A DNA stretch of 64,000 bases from Methylocystis sp. L43 (GTDB taxonomy: Bacteria; Pseudomonadota; Alphaproteobacteria; Rhizobiales; Beijerinckiaceae). The notes below the pieces were generated by a model. It was not told where the DNA came from and made no database searches. It worked only from the letters and a program-made list of their open reading frames with translations. The number at the start of each line of letters is the position of its first letter. Positions within the stretch are counted from its first letter, which is position 1. Location of the stretch: the NCBI RefSeq assembly GCF_015709525.1, contig NZ_JADNRA010000034.1, forward strand, positions 62,001 to 126,000. The letters are read 5' to 3'. A program made the position numbers and the translations under genes. Below, one piece after another: positions 44,293 to 56,051 of the stretch.

Positions 44293-45513
44293 TTAATATT
44301 GCGGATCAAGCTTTTGACCGGCGGCGCCCAGATGTTCGCTCAAATTCTCGCGAGTCGCCGGATCGACAATGGCGAAGGGCGCAGCGACCGCCGCCCCGGC
44401 CACGCCGCCGACCGCCGAGACCGCCCCCGCGGTCGCGATTCCAAGGTGATCGCCGATGCCCGCCTGTCCGTCTCTTAGCGGCTGACCCTGCGCCAGCCTG
44501 GCGCCGATCGAGCGCACGACCTGGGGGGAGGACGCGAACTTGCTATGCTCCAAAGGATCGCTGGTGGCGATGCCCGTCAGATCGACGACCTTCACCCGAT
44601 CCCGGTCGAGGACTTCCTGATAGGGGGACGCCTTCGGATCGACCGCGCCCAGACGCGTATTGCCCCAGAAGCGGCGGGATGCCGCCAGCGCGTCGTCGTC
44701 GCGCGAGGCGAACAGCGTAAAGATCGAAGGTCGAACGCCGCCGATTTCCGCGATCTGGCGGCGGAACACGTCAAAATCGACGTCCGGCGAGGCGAGCATG
44801 ACGTTCTGGATTTTCGATCCGATCTGGCCGTTGCGGATCGCCATCTGGCGCAGCGCTTCGAGCGTCACCCAATTGCCCATGGAATGCGCGAGGATCGAAA
44901 TCTCGCCGACGTCGCGATCGCGCTGCAGCGCCTGCAGCACAAGTTCCAGGGCGTCGCGCGAATAGCTGGCGCTCTCATGGTCGTAGCCATATTGCAGCAG
45001 CCGGCCGCGGGAGGGCCAGGTGAACAGCACGGGCGTCACGTCGGCGCGCGAGTCGTGGACGATCTGCGCAAAACGATAGACGGCCTCTTCGAAACGCGTG
45101 TTGAAGCCGTGCACAAAGACCAGCACTTGCCGCCTGGGAGTCTTGCGGATGCGGGCGTTGAAGGCCGCGAGCGCCGCCTCCCGACTCAGCACATCGGCAT
45201 GAACGGTGGTGAACTGGGTGGCGGGATCGGGTGTCGGGGCTTGCGGCCACTGCACGTCGCCGACCGCGCGATTGGCGTCGGGCGGAATGGAGACCGCGAT
45301 GTCGGCGAAATGGACGCCATGCCCGCGTTCGCCCGAGAACATGACCCCCGGCTCTGACTGATCCGGCTCTCGGGTGGTGACGACCAGAAGATCGACGACG
45401 CTGGCGCCGGGCGCGACCTGATGCGTGGCGACAAGGGTGCCATGCGGCCGGCTCGAACAAGCGCTGAACGCGAGCGCCAGAAGCGCCGCCAAGATGATAC
45501 GCCCGCGCCCCAT
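44293..45513 (-). CDS. DUF900-type alpha/beta hydrolase lipoprotein
   Basis: A 406-residue lipoprotein: lipobox LALAFSAC (Cys at about residue 19), then an alpha/beta-hydrolase core with VFVHGFNTRFEEAVYR (oxyanion), nucleophile ILAHSMGNWV (Ser near 213) and an Asp/His C-terminal part. DUF900 members are predicted esterases of unknown substrate. The C-terminal tail has a Gly/Ala-rich hydrophobic stretch (GAVSAVGGVAGAAVAAPFAI). Confidence 0.85.
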   Translation of the reverse strand: MGRGRIILAALLALAFSACSSRPHGTLVATHQVAPGASVVDLLVVTTREPDQSEPGVMFSGERGHGVHFADIAVSIPPDANRAVGDVQWPQAPTPDPATQFTTVHADVLSREAALAAFNARIRKTPRRQVLVFVHGFNTRFEEAVYRFAQIVHDSRADVTPVLFTWPSRGRLLQYGYDHESASYSRDALELVLQALQRDRDVGEISILAHSMGNWVTLEALRQMAIRNGQIGSKIQNVMLASPDVDFDVFRRQIAEIGGVRPSIFTLFASRDDDALAASRRFWGNTRLGAVDPKASPYQEVLDRDRVKVVDLTGIATSDPLEHSKFASSPQVVRSIGARLAQGQPLRDGQAGIGDHLGIATAGAVSAVGGVAGAAVAAPFAIVDPATRENLSEHLGAAGQKLDPQY

Positions 45514-45722
45514 ACGCCGCCCGTGCTCAAGTGTTTTACGCGGCGTCGCCGCTCAGGCGAAGCCAAACACGCTCCGTCCCGCATCATTGCGGCTCAAATG
45601 CGACGGTTTGACCGTGTTGTGCGCAGCCGCACTGATTTCTTGAGAGGAATGCGCCATTATGGCCACGCTCGCACGAGAGTCGAGCGTCGGGGGCGGGGCT
45701 GGGACGAATCGCCTTCGACTGC

Positions 45723-45751
45723 GCAGGGGAAAGCTCAAAACTTTCCCCTGC
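45723..45751. terminator. Hairpin at the 3' end of the host-attachment-like gene
   Basis: GCAGGGGAAAG (45723-45733) and CTTTCCCCTGC (45741-45751) form a perfect 11-bp stem with a 7-base loop, right after the minus-strand gene that follows. T richness is limited on either side. Confidence 0.6.
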
Positions 45752-45754
45752 CTT

Positions 45755-46204
45755 TCAGCCGCGGGTCAGCGCCTTTTCGATATCCTTGAGCGGATGGCGG
45801 GTCAGGTCCTTGGCGAGTTCCCCCACGACCTTGCTTTGCGCCTTGGCGGACAGCTCCTTGCGGATTTCGCCGAGCGCCTTTGGCGGCGCGACAATGGCGA
45901 TGGCGTCCAATTCTCCTGATTCCGCCGCCTGATTGATGCGGTCCGCCATGGCGCGGGCGAAGCGCTCCTCCTCCAGCTCATGCCAGTCGGTGTTTTGCAT
46001 GGCGCTTCGGCCAGGCGAGAAGGACGCGAAGCTGCGGCCGGGACGATCCGTTCCTTGCTCATGCGTCGGCGGATTGTCGTCGACGCGCGTTTCGACGACG
46101 CGAAGGTCGAGGAGTTCGGCGTCGCCATGGTTTTGAAAAAAGAGCGCCCGGCGACCGTCGCCGACCAGGACCCAGGCGCCATTGCCGACGGAAAATTCGC
46201 TCAT
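45755..46204 (-). CDS. Host-attachment-protein family (baeRF-like) protein
   Basis: A 149-residue soluble protein with the pattern WVLVGDGRRALFFQN at the N terminus, HELEEERFARAMADRINQAAESGELDAIAIVAPPKALGEIRKEL in parts, and a basic end. The family name comes from an Agrobacterium plant-attachment protein; relatives share a release-factor/Pelota-like fold. No plant role is implied here. GGGAG precedes ATG 46204. Confidence 0.82.
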   Translation of the reverse strand: MSEFSVGNGAWVLVGDGRRALFFQNHGDAELLDLRVVETRVDDNPPTHEQGTDRPGRSFASFSPGRSAMQNTDWHELEEERFARAMADRINQAAESGELDAIAIVAPPKALGEIRKELSAKAQSKVVGELAKDLTRHPLKDIEKALTRG

Positions 46205-46414
46205 GATGCTCCCTCGCCTTCCAACAGCGTTCTCAACACTCTGGACGTCAGGCGAGGCCGCTCGGCTGCGGCGGGCGCAGCCGCGTCATGCGGGCGTCAT
46301 ATCCTCGCGGGAGTTGGGTCACAAGCCCGACAGCCATTACGCGCCCCTTTGCGAAGAGCGCTCTAACGCAAGGATAGCGCGCGGCCGGGCGCGTTCAATC
46401 CGCGCTTGGCCGCA

Positions 46415-46723
46415 TCACGCCGCGAGCTTTTCTTTCTTGTCTTCCTCGACGGGCGCCCGCGTCATATCCCGCAGCGCCGCGTCGCGCGACTCCGCGCAGC
46501 TTTCCGCCTTTACGGCCCTTGCCCGCAGGCGTGCGGCTTTGCGCTTGATCGCGCGCTCATTGAACGCCCAGACCAGCCAGCAGACGCCGGCGATGCTGAT
46601 GAGCGCCGTATAGGGTTCGCCAATGGCGAAAGACTTGAGGAAGGAAAAGTCGGGGGCGCATTCCTTGGCGTATTCGCAGGCGTCCGACCAGTCCTGAAAC
46701 CACTGTTTGACCGATTCCATCAT
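46415..46723 (-). CDS. Small single-span membrane protein, hypothetical
   Basis: A 102-residue product with GAGGAGG upstream of paired ATGs. Residues ~38-53 (PYTALISIAGVCWLVWAF) form a membrane helix, followed by a basic coiled-coil-like C-terminal half (RKAARLRARAVKAESCAESR). No family recognised. Confidence 0.6.
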   Translation of the reverse strand: MMESVKQWFQDWSDACEYAKECAPDFSFLKSFAIGEPYTALISIAGVCWLVWAFNERAIKRKAARLRARAVKAESCAESRDAALRDMTRAPVEEDKKEKLAA

Positions 46724-47054
46724 GACCTCCTCGCCGCGCGGACAGTTCGACGGGCGCGCGCCCCGCCGGTCGAATCGTGTAGCGCAGCCTTATGGCGAAC
46801 ATTGTGCGTTGCAGCATATCGCACGTCAACCGGCCGGCGCTCGGTCAAAATGGCGCACCGCTTTGATTTAGTTTGAAAAGCCCGCAGCGCCGGTCTCGTC
46901 GCGGACGTCTGTGCGTTCCTCTCCATGTGATGCGCGCGCGGATCACGGCCATGGGAGCAAAACACGCGCCATTGTCACAAGCCGAAAACCCAGCGATTCA
47001 GGGGGGCGCGCGTGGAATTTTTCTGACAAAAGCGCACGTCAATCAAGGACAGGA
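46724..47054. other. Gene-free stretch
   Basis: 331 bases between a minus-strand membrane-protein gene and a plus-strand lipoprotein gene. Frames present are short and interrupted. It must contain the promoters of both neighbours. No palindrome or RNA gene is evident. Confidence 0.5.
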
Positions 47055-47189
47055 ATGATGCGAACGCTACGCGTCAAATTGATGTTGCTAATCGCGATTG
47101 TTTTGGCGCTCTCGGGCTGCGGCGTGAACTATCATGTCAATCCGGGCCCACGCTCCTGGCCCGCCGCGCCGAACGCGCCCAATAAGTAA
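47055..47189 (+). CDS. Small lipoprotein, 44 residues
   Basis: A short product with a hydrophobic signal (LMLLIAIVLALSGC) and lipobox LSGC, followed by about 22 residues (GVNYHVNPGPRSWPA). AGGACAGGA lies directly before two ATGs (47055 and 47058). It precedes the AhpD-like gene by 25 bases. Function unknown. Confidence 0.6.
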   Translation: MMRTLRVKLMLLIAIVLALSGCGVNYHVNPGPRSWPAAPNAPNK

Positions 47190-47214
47190 CATCGCGCATC
47201 ACACGGGGAAGATC

Positions 47215-47613
47215 ATGGCCACGGTTCGACTGCTCGCCGACGAAGACCTCTCGCCCGAAGCGAGGGCCGTCTTCGCCGACATTCGCGCGACGCGCAAAAG
47301 CGACTTCGTCAATAATTTCTGGCGCGCGCTCGCGCATGATCACGTGACGCTGAAGCGGACCTGGGAGAGCGTGAAGCAGGTGATGGGTCCGGGCGTCTTG
47401 GAGCCGAAGGTCAAGGAGATGCTCTACATCGCCGTCTCCATCGCCCACGCCTGCCCCTATTGCATCCATTCGCACACGGCGAGCGCCCGCGCGAAGGGCA
47501 TGAGCGAAGAGGAATATCGCGAAGTGCTGGCGATCGTCGGCATGGCGTCGGAGACGAACAGACTGGTCGCCGCGCTCGGCGTGCCGATCGATGAGGAGTA
47601 TGAGGTGGTGTGA
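47215..47613 (+). CDS. AhpD-like carboxymuconolactone decarboxylase-family protein
   Basis: A 132-residue protein with the AhpD redox motif AHACPYCIHSHTASARAKG (CxxC followed by His), typical of alkylhydroperoxidase-like helical proteins that act in peroxide defence or as decarboxylases. ATG 47215 begins the conserved region (GGGAAGATC just upstream). Confidence 0.88.
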   Translation: MATVRLLADEDLSPEARAVFADIRATRKSDFVNNFWRALAHDHVTLKRTWESVKQVMGPGVLEPKVKEMLYIAVSIAHACPYCIHSHTASARAKGMSEEEYREVLAIVGMASETNRLVAALGVPIDEEYEVV

Positions 47614-47659
47614 GCGCGCGATAGGCGCGGGCCGCGCTGGAGTTACGCCAATAAGCAGT

Positions 47660-47786
47660 CCTCATTCTGAGGAGGCTCCGCAGGAGCCGTCTCGAAGGAC
47701 GAGGACTGCGGCGACTAGAAATTTTCGTCACGGGAGTCGCCCCTCGTCCTTCGAGACGCGCGCTTCGCACGCTCCTCAGGATGAGG
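47660..47786. repeat. Long inverted repeat (family C)
   Basis: The left arm (47660-47704, CCTCATTCTGAGGAGGCTCC...CGAAGGACGAGG) is complementary over most of its length to the right arm (47742-47786, CCTCGTCCTTCGAGACGC...GGATGAGG). This is a common dispersed intergenic element in Rhizobiales. It marks the left border of the AT-richer cassette that follows. Confidence 0.85.
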
Positions 47787-47820
47787 GGCTTGGGTTGCAC
47801 AATTGAAATTCGCGGCAGTC

Positions 47821-48423
47821 TTAGCGAAGGCGATATTTTTCCAAGTCTTTTTTTGTGCATACAAAATACAGCTTTCGCAAATCCATTACAATGTCACTCA
47901 ATTCTGACATCGCATAACCTGGAAAAGCCTCTAAATGCCGTCGGTCGTCCTGATCATCAGTCTCTATGAAGTGAAGTAGACTGTCGCGGACATGCTGCAT
48001 TTCCTTGATCGAGTCGTAAGCGGCCTCAAGGTTTTCAAACAGCTGCTTGTCGAGTTCGGCCACATCTTGCAACACGTTACTCATCAAATTCAACTTGGCT
48101 GCTGGAAGCGGCCAGGACGAGTGACGGCTATCCTCGAACTCCCGAGAAAATATAGGATCTCCTGAGGAGTGACGTCTAATCTTGTACGTCAGCGAAGCCC
48201 CACTTTTAAAATCATCATCAATCGATTTGACGGTCTCCAAAAGTCTTTTGTAGGTCCAAAAATTTGACTCACATTCACGTGCGAGCAGCGTCCGTAGCGC
48301 CCTTCCCTTGCGACGATCCGATTGAAAGCGCCTGAAGAACTCCATGCTTTCTTTCACGCCAAACAAAATAATTGCGGCAGTTACGGCAATCGGTAGCCCT
48401 GGCCAAGTCACTTCGAGATTCAT
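47821..48423 (-). CDS. Membrane-anchored hypothetical protein of an AT-richer cassette
   Basis: A 200-residue protein: N-terminal membrane helix (LPIAVTAAIILFGVKESMEFF), then a mostly helical cytoplasmic region (LLARECESNFWTYKRLLETVKSI; DVAELDKQLFENLEAAYDSIKEM). Base composition is visibly lower in GC than the surroundings. It is 14 bases downstream of the zinc-finger gene and probably translated with it. No family recognised. Could be an accessory of a mobile or defence-type pair. Confidence 0.6.
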   Translation of the reverse strand: MNLEVTWPGLPIAVTAAIILFGVKESMEFFRRFQSDRRKGRALRTLLARECESNFWTYKRLLETVKSIDDDFKSGASLTYKIRRHSSGDPIFSREFEDSRHSSWPLPAAKLNLMSNVLQDVAELDKQLFENLEAAYDSIKEMQHVRDSLLHFIETDDQDDRRHLEAFPGYAMSELSDIVMDLRKLYFVCTKKDLEKYRLR

Positions 48424-48437
48424 CCGTGCACCACAAA

Positions 48438-50788
<2,351 letters not shown>

Positions 50789-50881
50789 CTAACGCCTTTC
50801 CAGCGATTCTGATAGCGGATTCTATCGGGCCGGGGGCGGTCGCCCCCAGCCAAGATCATCGGATGGCGGATTGGACGCCGG

Positions 50882-51880
50882 TTACTGGGTTGGAGCTTTC
50901 CAGATCGTCGAAGGCGCGGGCTTGGTTTCCGGCGCGGCGGGCTTCGGAGCTTCCGCAGCCGGAGCCTGCGGAGCCGGCGCGGCTGGAGCCTCCGTCTTCG
51001 GCGCTTCCCACTTCAAGCCGTCACTCTTCGAGGCGTCGGGCTTCGGCGCTTCGGCGGCGGGCGGCATTGCAGGCGCAACCGCTTCAGGCTTAGTCGCTTC
51101 CGCCTTGGGAGCTTCCGCCTTGGGGGCTTCGGCAGGCGGCGCGACGGGCTTGGGGGCTTCCGCGGCCGGGGCCTGCGGAGCCGTCGTCGCCGGGGCCTCC
51201 GTCTTCGGCGCTTCCCACTTCAACCCGTCGCTCTTCGAGGCGTCGGGCTTCGAGGCTTCAGGCTTGGGCGCTTCGGCGGCGGGGGGCGTTGCGGGAGCAA
51301 CCGTTTCAGGCTTGGGCGCTTCGGCAGGCGGCGCGACAGGCTTGGGCGCTTCAGCGGCCGGAGCCTGCGGCGCGGGCTCCTGCGACGGGCGCAGCGCCGG
51401 CGCCTCGGCGGCGGGCGGAGTCGTCGCTGGCGGCGTCACGGCCGGCGGCGGCGCGGCGGCCGGCGGCGCCTCTACGGGCGCGCTCTGCTGGCGCTTCTGC
51501 TGGGCGCGCTGGAGCTGCTCGAAAATGCTGTCCTTGCCGGGTTCGGGCGCGGTTTCAGGCGCGGCCTGCCCGCCCTTGCCTTCGGTCTTGGGAATCTCCT
51601 TGATCTGGATCGATCCTGGATCAAGCGCCTTGGTCCAGTCGTCGCCGCCCTCGCTGCGCCGTTCCCAGGCCGGCAGCACGGTCAGCGCGATGCTGGTGAT
51701 GAAGAAGATCGTCGCGAGGATGCCCGTGGCGCGGGTGAGCGCATTGGCCTGGCCGCGGCCGGTGAAAACGCCGCTGCCGCCGCCCATGCCGAGCGCGCCG
51801 CCCTCCGACTTTTGATAAAGCACCAGAATGACGAGCGCCGTCACCACCATCAGGTGGATCGCGATAATGACCTGCTGCAT
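50882..51880 (-). CDS. secG: SecG with a long Pro/Ala-rich repetitive tail
   Basis: A 332-residue protein. The first ~75 residues are a normal SecG: MQQVIIAIHLMVVTALVILV, the conserved YQKSEGGALGMGGG loop, and a second helix (ATGILATIFFITSIALTVL). SecG aids SecYE protein export. The remaining ~255 residues are a low-complexity tail of Ala, Pro, Glu and Lys, with near-identical ~69-residue repeats containing SKSDGLKWEAPKTEAPA. Many alphaproteobacterial SecGs have short Pro-rich tails; this one is unusually long. ATG 51880 was chosen (GGAAGGG upstream) over a GTG six bases earlier. Confidence 0.92.
   Translation of the reverse strand: MQQVIIAIHLMVVTALVILVLYQKSEGGALGMGGGSGVFTGRGQANALTRATGILATIFFITSIALTVLPAWERRSEGGDDWTKALDPGSIQIKEIPKTEGKGGQAAPETAPEPGKDSIFEQLQRAQQKRQQSAPVEAPPAAAPPPAVTPPATTPPAAEAPALRPSQEPAPQAPAAEAPKPVAPPAEAPKPETVAPATPPAAEAPKPEASKPDASKSDGLKWEAPKTEAPATTAPQAPAAEAPKPVAPPAEAPKAEAPKAEATKPEAVAPAMPPAAEAPKPDASKSDGLKWEAPKTEAPAAPAPQAPAAEAPKPAAPETKPAPSTIWKAPTQ
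50945..51380. repeat. In-gene tandem repeat of secG (~207 bp period)
   Basis: Two nearly identical blocks start near 50945 and 51151, for example GTCTTCGGCGCTTCCCACTT at 50994 and again at 51201 (207 bases apart), with a third partial copy from about 51345. It encodes the repetitive SecG tail and keeps reading frame, so length variation between strains is likely. Confidence 0.85.
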
Positions 51881-52046
51881 GTGCACCCTTCCAGCCGCGC
51901 CTGAGCCGAGCTCGACGCGTAATCCGTTCGGCGGCCTTTTACACCAAGCGCCGCGCGCGAGGAAGGGGAGAAGACCGTGCGATCAGCCGCCTAAACGAAG
52001 AATCGCGAGCCTGGCGGCTCGCGATCGCCCGCGTCCTGGACGCCGC

Positions 52047-52526
52047 TCAATAAAAATTGCCGTCCTGGCCCTTCCACTTCGAGCCTTCTTCGTCGAATCG
52101 CGTCTCGTCATTGAAGTCGATGACCTTGCCCGGCTCGATATATTGCTTGTCCTTGATCATCTGGTTCTGGATCGTCGTCGAATAATAGCTCGTATTGTCC
52201 GAACAGCCGGGCTTCGCCGCGCCGCCCTCGGGCTTGCATTCGAGATTGGCGCCGTTCGGGAAGCGCACTTTCGCGGTGTAGTAGAACTCATAGCCGGCGT
52301 GACCGGCCCCTTCGACGTCGAGCGGCCAGAAGCGCGTGACTTTGAAGTCCTCGATCACGACGTCCTTGTCGAATTTCTTCTTGATGAGATTTTCGAAGAC
52401 CTGCTTCGCGTGCTCGGGCTTGGGCTCGCAATTGACGAGGCAGAAGGCCTTAGCGGGCGCCGCGCCGACGAGGGCGCCGAACAGGCTAAGCGCCATGAAA
52501 TGCACGATGGTTTTGTAGCTCTTCAT
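52047..52526 (-). CDS. Secreted hypothetical protein
   Basis: A 159-residue protein with a signal peptide (MALSLFGALVGAAPAKA), then CLVNCEPKPEH and two further Cys (NLECKPEGG and KPGCSD), suggesting disulfides. The core looks like a small alpha/beta domain (KQVFENLIKKKFDKDVVIEDFKVTRFW). No family recognised. Confidence 0.65.
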   Translation of the reverse strand: MKSYKTIVHFMALSLFGALVGAAPAKAFCLVNCEPKPEHAKQVFENLIKKKFDKDVVIEDFKVTRFWPLDVEGAGHAGYEFYYTAKVRFPNGANLECKPEGGAAKPGCSDNTSYYSTTIQNQMIKDKQYIEPGKVIDFNDETRFDEEGSKWKGQDGNFY

Positions 52527-52771
52527 CTCAAGCGTCTCCCAACTGCGCAGAGCCTGCGCATCGCTTCCCGCGGACGTCGCTCATTGATGACGCGTCTCGC
52601 GCGAAGCCCCCTTGCGTTTGACATTTTTCAAGCTGCACGGCTTAACGCCCTGCGGCAAGGGCGGCGCGGCAGGCGAATTGTCGCACGACAAAATGAAATT
52701 TCGTGCGGTTGCGTCGCCTTGTCGCGCGCTCTATTGACGGCGCGAGTTTCAAAGCCGACGACGAGGCATTC

Positions 52772-53881
52772 ATGGCCATATACAAGCTCCTGCTCCTCCC
52801 GGGCGACGGCATCGGACCGGAAATTTCCGCCGAGGCCGAGAAAGTTCTCGCCCTTCTGAACGAAGCGGGCGTCGCGCGCTTCGAAGTCGAGCGGGGACTC
52901 GTCGGCGGCGCGGCCTATGACGCGCATAAGCAAGCGATCAGCGAAGAAGACATGACGCGCGCGCTCGAAGCCGACGCCGTGCTGCTCGCCGCCGTCGGCG
53001 GACCGAAATGGGACGGCGTGCCTTATGACCTGCGTCCCGAATCCGGCCTCCTGCGCCTGCGCAAGGATTTGGGTCTTTTCGCCAATCTGCGCCCGGCGAT
53101 CTGCTACGCCGCGCTGGCCGACGCTTCGTCGTTGAAGCGCGACATCGTCGACGGCCTCGACATCATGATCGTGCGCGAATTGACGGGCGGCGTCTATTTC
53201 GGCGAGCCCAAGGAGATCACCGATCTCGGCAATGGCCAGAAGCGCGCCGTCGATACGCAGGTCTACGAGACCTATGAGATCGAGCGCATCGGCCGGGTCG
53301 CCTTCGAGCTGGCGCGCAAGCGCGGAAATAAGGTGACCTCCTCCGAGAAGTCGAATGTGATGAAGTCGGGCTATCTGTGGCGCGAAGTCATCGCCGCGCT
53401 GCATAAGCGCGAATATGCCGACGTGACGCTCGAACATATGCTCGCCGACGCGCTGGCGATGCAGCTCGTGCGCTGGCCCAAGCAGTTCGACGTGGTCGTC
53501 ACCGACAATCTCTTCGGCGACATGCTGTCGGACGAAGCCGCGATGCTCACCGGTTCGCTCGGCATGCTGCCGTCGGCCTCGCTGGGCGCAGCGGATGAAA
53601 AGGGCAAGCGCCACGCGATGTATGAGCCCTGCCATGGCTCGGCGCCCGACATCGCCGGCAAGGGCATCGCCAATCCGATCGCCATGATTGGTTCGCTCGG
53701 CATGGCCCTGCGCTACAGCTTCGATCTGCCGAAGGCGGCCGACGCCATCGACGCGGCGATCGCCAATGTGCTGGCGAAGGGATTGCGCACGGCCGATATC
53801 AAGGGCGACGCGCCCTCGACTGTCTCAACGAAAGAGATGGGCGACGCGATCGTGGCGGAGCTGAAGACGGCGCTGTCCTAG
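52772..53881 (+). CDS. leuB: 3-isopropylmalate dehydrogenase
   Basis: A 369-residue enzyme of leucine synthesis oxidising 3-isopropylmalate with NAD. Motifs: [11 protein letters not shown] (cofactor), [15 protein letters not shown] (substrate Arg), [17 protein letters not shown] (metal Asp residues) and [19 protein letters not shown]. Length normal. ATG 52772 begins homology; the preceding 245 bases hold no gene. It converges with folE. Confidence 0.97.
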   Translation: MAIYKLLLLPGDGIGPEISAEAEKVLALLNEAGVARFEVERGLVGGAAYDAHKQAISEEDMTRALEADAVLLAAVGGPKWDGVPYDLRPESGLLRLRKDLGLFANLRPAICYAALADASSLKRDIVDGLDIMIVRELTGGVYFGEPKEITDLGNGQKRAVDTQVYETYEIERIGRVAFELARKRGNKVTSSEKSNVMKSGYLWREVIAALHKREYADVTLEHMLADALAMQLVRWPKQFDVVVTDNLFGDMLSDEAAMLTGSLGMLPSASLGAADEKGKRHAMYEPCHGSAPDIAGKGIANPIAMIGSLGMALRYSFDLPKAADAIDAAIANVLAKGLRTADIKGDAPSTVSTKEMGDAIVAELKTALS

Positions 53882-53898
53882 AGCAGGCTCCGCGCGAT

Positions 53899-54471
53899 TT
53901 ACTTCCCGTGCACCATGCCGAGGAATTCCTCGCGGGTGCGCGGGTCGTCGCGGATGACGCCGAGCAGGCGGCTCGTCGTCAGCAGCGAGCCTGTCGTGTT
54001 GACCCCGCGCAGCGTCATGCAGCTGTGCTCCGCCTCGATGACGACGCCGACGCCCTGCGGCTCCAGAATGTCCTGGATCGCCTCGGCGATCTCGGCGGTG
54101 AGCTTTTCCTGGATTTGCAGCCGGCGCGCGAAGCCATGCACGACGCGGGCGAGCTTTGAGATGCCGACCACGCGGTTGCTTGGCAGATAGCCGACATGCG
54201 CGCGCCCGGTCACTGGCAACATGTGGTGCTCGCAGAAGCTGACGACGCGAATGTCCTTCAATACCACGAGTTCGTCATAGCCGCCGACCTCATCGAAGGT
54301 GCGCTTGAGATAGTCGCGCGGATCGACCTCATAGCCAGCGAAAAGCTCGCGGTAGGAGCGCGCCACGCGCTCCGGCGTATCGATCAGCCCCTCGCGATGA
54401 GGATCGTCACCCGCCCATTCGATGAGAACCCGCACGGCCGCCTCTGCGTCAGCTTGAGTGGGTTTGGCCAT
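53899..54471 (-). CDS. folE: GTP cyclohydrolase I
   Basis: A 190-residue enzyme making dihydroneopterin triphosphate for folate (and methanopterin-type C1 cofactors). Zinc and active-site residues: [21 protein letters not shown] (Cys and His residues near 75-80), [12 protein letters not shown] (second Cys). Start ATG 54471 was chosen because homologues begin with short acidic N termini; a longer start at 54531 is possible. Confidence 0.95.
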   Translation of the reverse strand: MAKPTQADAEAAVRVLIEWAGDDPHREGLIDTPERVARSYRELFAGYEVDPRDYLKRTFDEVGGYDELVVLKDIRVVSFCEHHMLPVTGRAHVGYLPSNRVVGISKLARVVHGFARRLQIQEKLTAEIAEAIQDILEPQGVGVVIEAEHSCMTLRGVNTTGSLLTTSRLLGVIRDDPRTREEFLGMVHGK

Positions 54472-54573
54472 GCCTTCAGCTCTCCAGGATCGTCGAGGCG
54501 AACGCGCCCGCCCAGCCCTGGATAAAGTCACAGGCTATGGCGTTTGGCAAAGGCCACTGCTGATCCATTCGCC

Positions 54574-54606
54574 AAAAGAAAAACGCCGGCGCGCTCGCGC
54601 CGGCGT
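54574..54606 (-). terminator. Rho-independent terminator (minus strand)
   Basis: On the minus strand, ACGCCGGCGCG pairs with CGCGCCGGCGT (54583-54606), followed by TTTTTCTTTT. It ends the gene at 54627-55736. Confidence 0.9.
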
Positions 54607-54626
54607 CTTTGGATAGGTTCGCTCAG

Positions 54627-55736
54627 TTAACGCCCGAGGCCGATCGCCGATCCGACGCTGTTCACCGTGCGCTTGACGAAGCCGAACGGACCATCGCTCG
54701 CCGGCGGCGGGGGAGGAGGCGGCGCCATCGCCGCCGGCTCAGGCGCCGCGACCGCGACCGGCTCGGCGGCTGGCCTGGGTCGGCTGGCGACCGGCTTAGC
54801 CGGCTTCTTCTGCTTCACGACCTTTGCGCGCGGCGCGGGCTTTGGCGTCCCGATCGTTTCATCAGCGGCTGCCGGCGGCGCTGAAACTGGCGCGGCGGGC
54901 GCAGCCGCTTGCGGCGGCGTCAGCGCCGCGGCTTTGGGCGGAACGGCCGCCGGCGGCGATGTCGGCGCAGGGGCCGCCGGCGCCGTCGCGGTCATGGGCG
55001 TTGGCGCCGTCATGGGCGTTGGCGCCGTCGCCGTCGTGGGCAGCGGCGCCGTTGGCAGCGGCGCGAGCTGCGGCGCAGCGGCGGCGCCGGTGGGAACAGG
55101 AATGGTCGCGCCCAGCGGCGCAGCCGCCGGATTCACCGGCGTCATCGCGGCGCCTGCCGACGGCGCTGGCTCCGACTGGAGGTCCGCGCCCGACGCGGGT
55201 TCGGCGGCGGCCTCAGCTGCCGGCGCAGGCTCGGCCGGCGCTTTGGCGCTTTCCTCAAGCGCGGGCGCTTTGGCGGTCTCTTCATCCGTCGGCGCGGCGT
55301 CCTGCGGTTGCGGCGCGGCGCTGCCGAGAACGGGTTCAGCGGCTTCCGGAGCGGCCAAAGGCGGCGCCGTGGCCAGCGCCGGATCCTCGCTCGGCCCGAC
55401 CGCGCTCCACGGCCCGAGGACCCAGGTCAGGGCCGCCAGTCCGGCGATGACGACGGCCGCGGCCGCGAAGAACAAGGCCCGACGGCCGCCTTCGCGTTCC
55501 TCCTCCGGCTCGTCGTAGAATTCTTCCTCCGTCGCATGGACCGCGCCCCAAGCTTCCTCTGCGCGGGGCGCTTGAGGAGAGGGACCCGGATCGATCGCTG
55601 CGTTCGTTGGCGGGCGCTCGAAGCCCTGAGCCGGCGCCGCAGTTGGCGCGGGGCCATGGCCGAGGTCGCGGCGCAGCAACTCTTTAAACTCGGCAAATTC
55701 AGCCATCAGCTCCTTATCGTCGCCGATATCCATCAT
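54627..55736 (-). CDS. Pro/Ala-rich membrane-anchored protein, hypothetical
   Basis: A 369-residue protein with an acidic N-terminal cytoplasmic region (EEFYDEPEEEREGGRR), one membrane helix (ALFFAAAAVVIAGLAALTWVLG, near residue 90) and a ~250-residue Pro/Ala-rich external region containing short repeats (TAPTPMTAPTPMTATAP), ending in a short amphipathic segment (GPFGFVKRTVNSVGSAIGLGR). It may span the periplasm or act as a spacer. No domain recognised. Confidence 0.65.
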   Translation of the reverse strand: MMDIGDDKELMAEFAEFKELLRRDLGHGPAPTAAPAQGFERPPTNAAIDPGPSPQAPRAEEAWGAVHATEEEFYDEPEEEREGGRRALFFAAAAVVIAGLAALTWVLGPWSAVGPSEDPALATAPPLAAPEAAEPVLGSAAPQPQDAAPTDEETAKAPALEESAKAPAEPAPAAEAAAEPASGADLQSEPAPSAGAAMTPVNPAAAPLGATIPVPTGAAAAPQLAPLPTAPLPTTATAPTPMTAPTPMTATAPAAPAPTSPPAAVPPKAAALTPPQAAAPAAPVSAPPAAADETIGTPKPAPRAKVVKQKKPAKPVASRPRPAAEPVAVAAPEPAAMAPPPPPPPASDGPFGFVKRTVNSVGSAIGLGR

Positions 55737-56051
55737 GCCTGAACCCTTTCATTGGCCGCGCGCCAAGGACTCGGCGATGAGTCGCGCGCGGTCGCACCAT
55801 CCGCGCCCAGACAAACGTTAAAATGTGGCTGTACTGCGCCGCGTTGCTTTGAGCAGGTTAAAACTGTTTACTTTCAGTGTCTTGGATGTAGTTGACGCGC
55901 AGCTTGCCGCCGCGCGGGCGCGGCATGCGACGTAAATTCGCGGCCTTGCTGGAAGCTATCCAAATTAACGAAATTGACCTTTGCGCCGCGCGATTCCTAA
56001 AGTTTCTGAAGGCGCGAAAAAACGCGCTTTCTTCTCCAACGGGCTGCTCAA

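Noticed and set aside
45755-46204. Phage or plant-interaction gene suggested by the family name host attachment protein
   Set aside because: The family is widespread in free-living proteobacteria and no other phage or plant-related genes are nearby.
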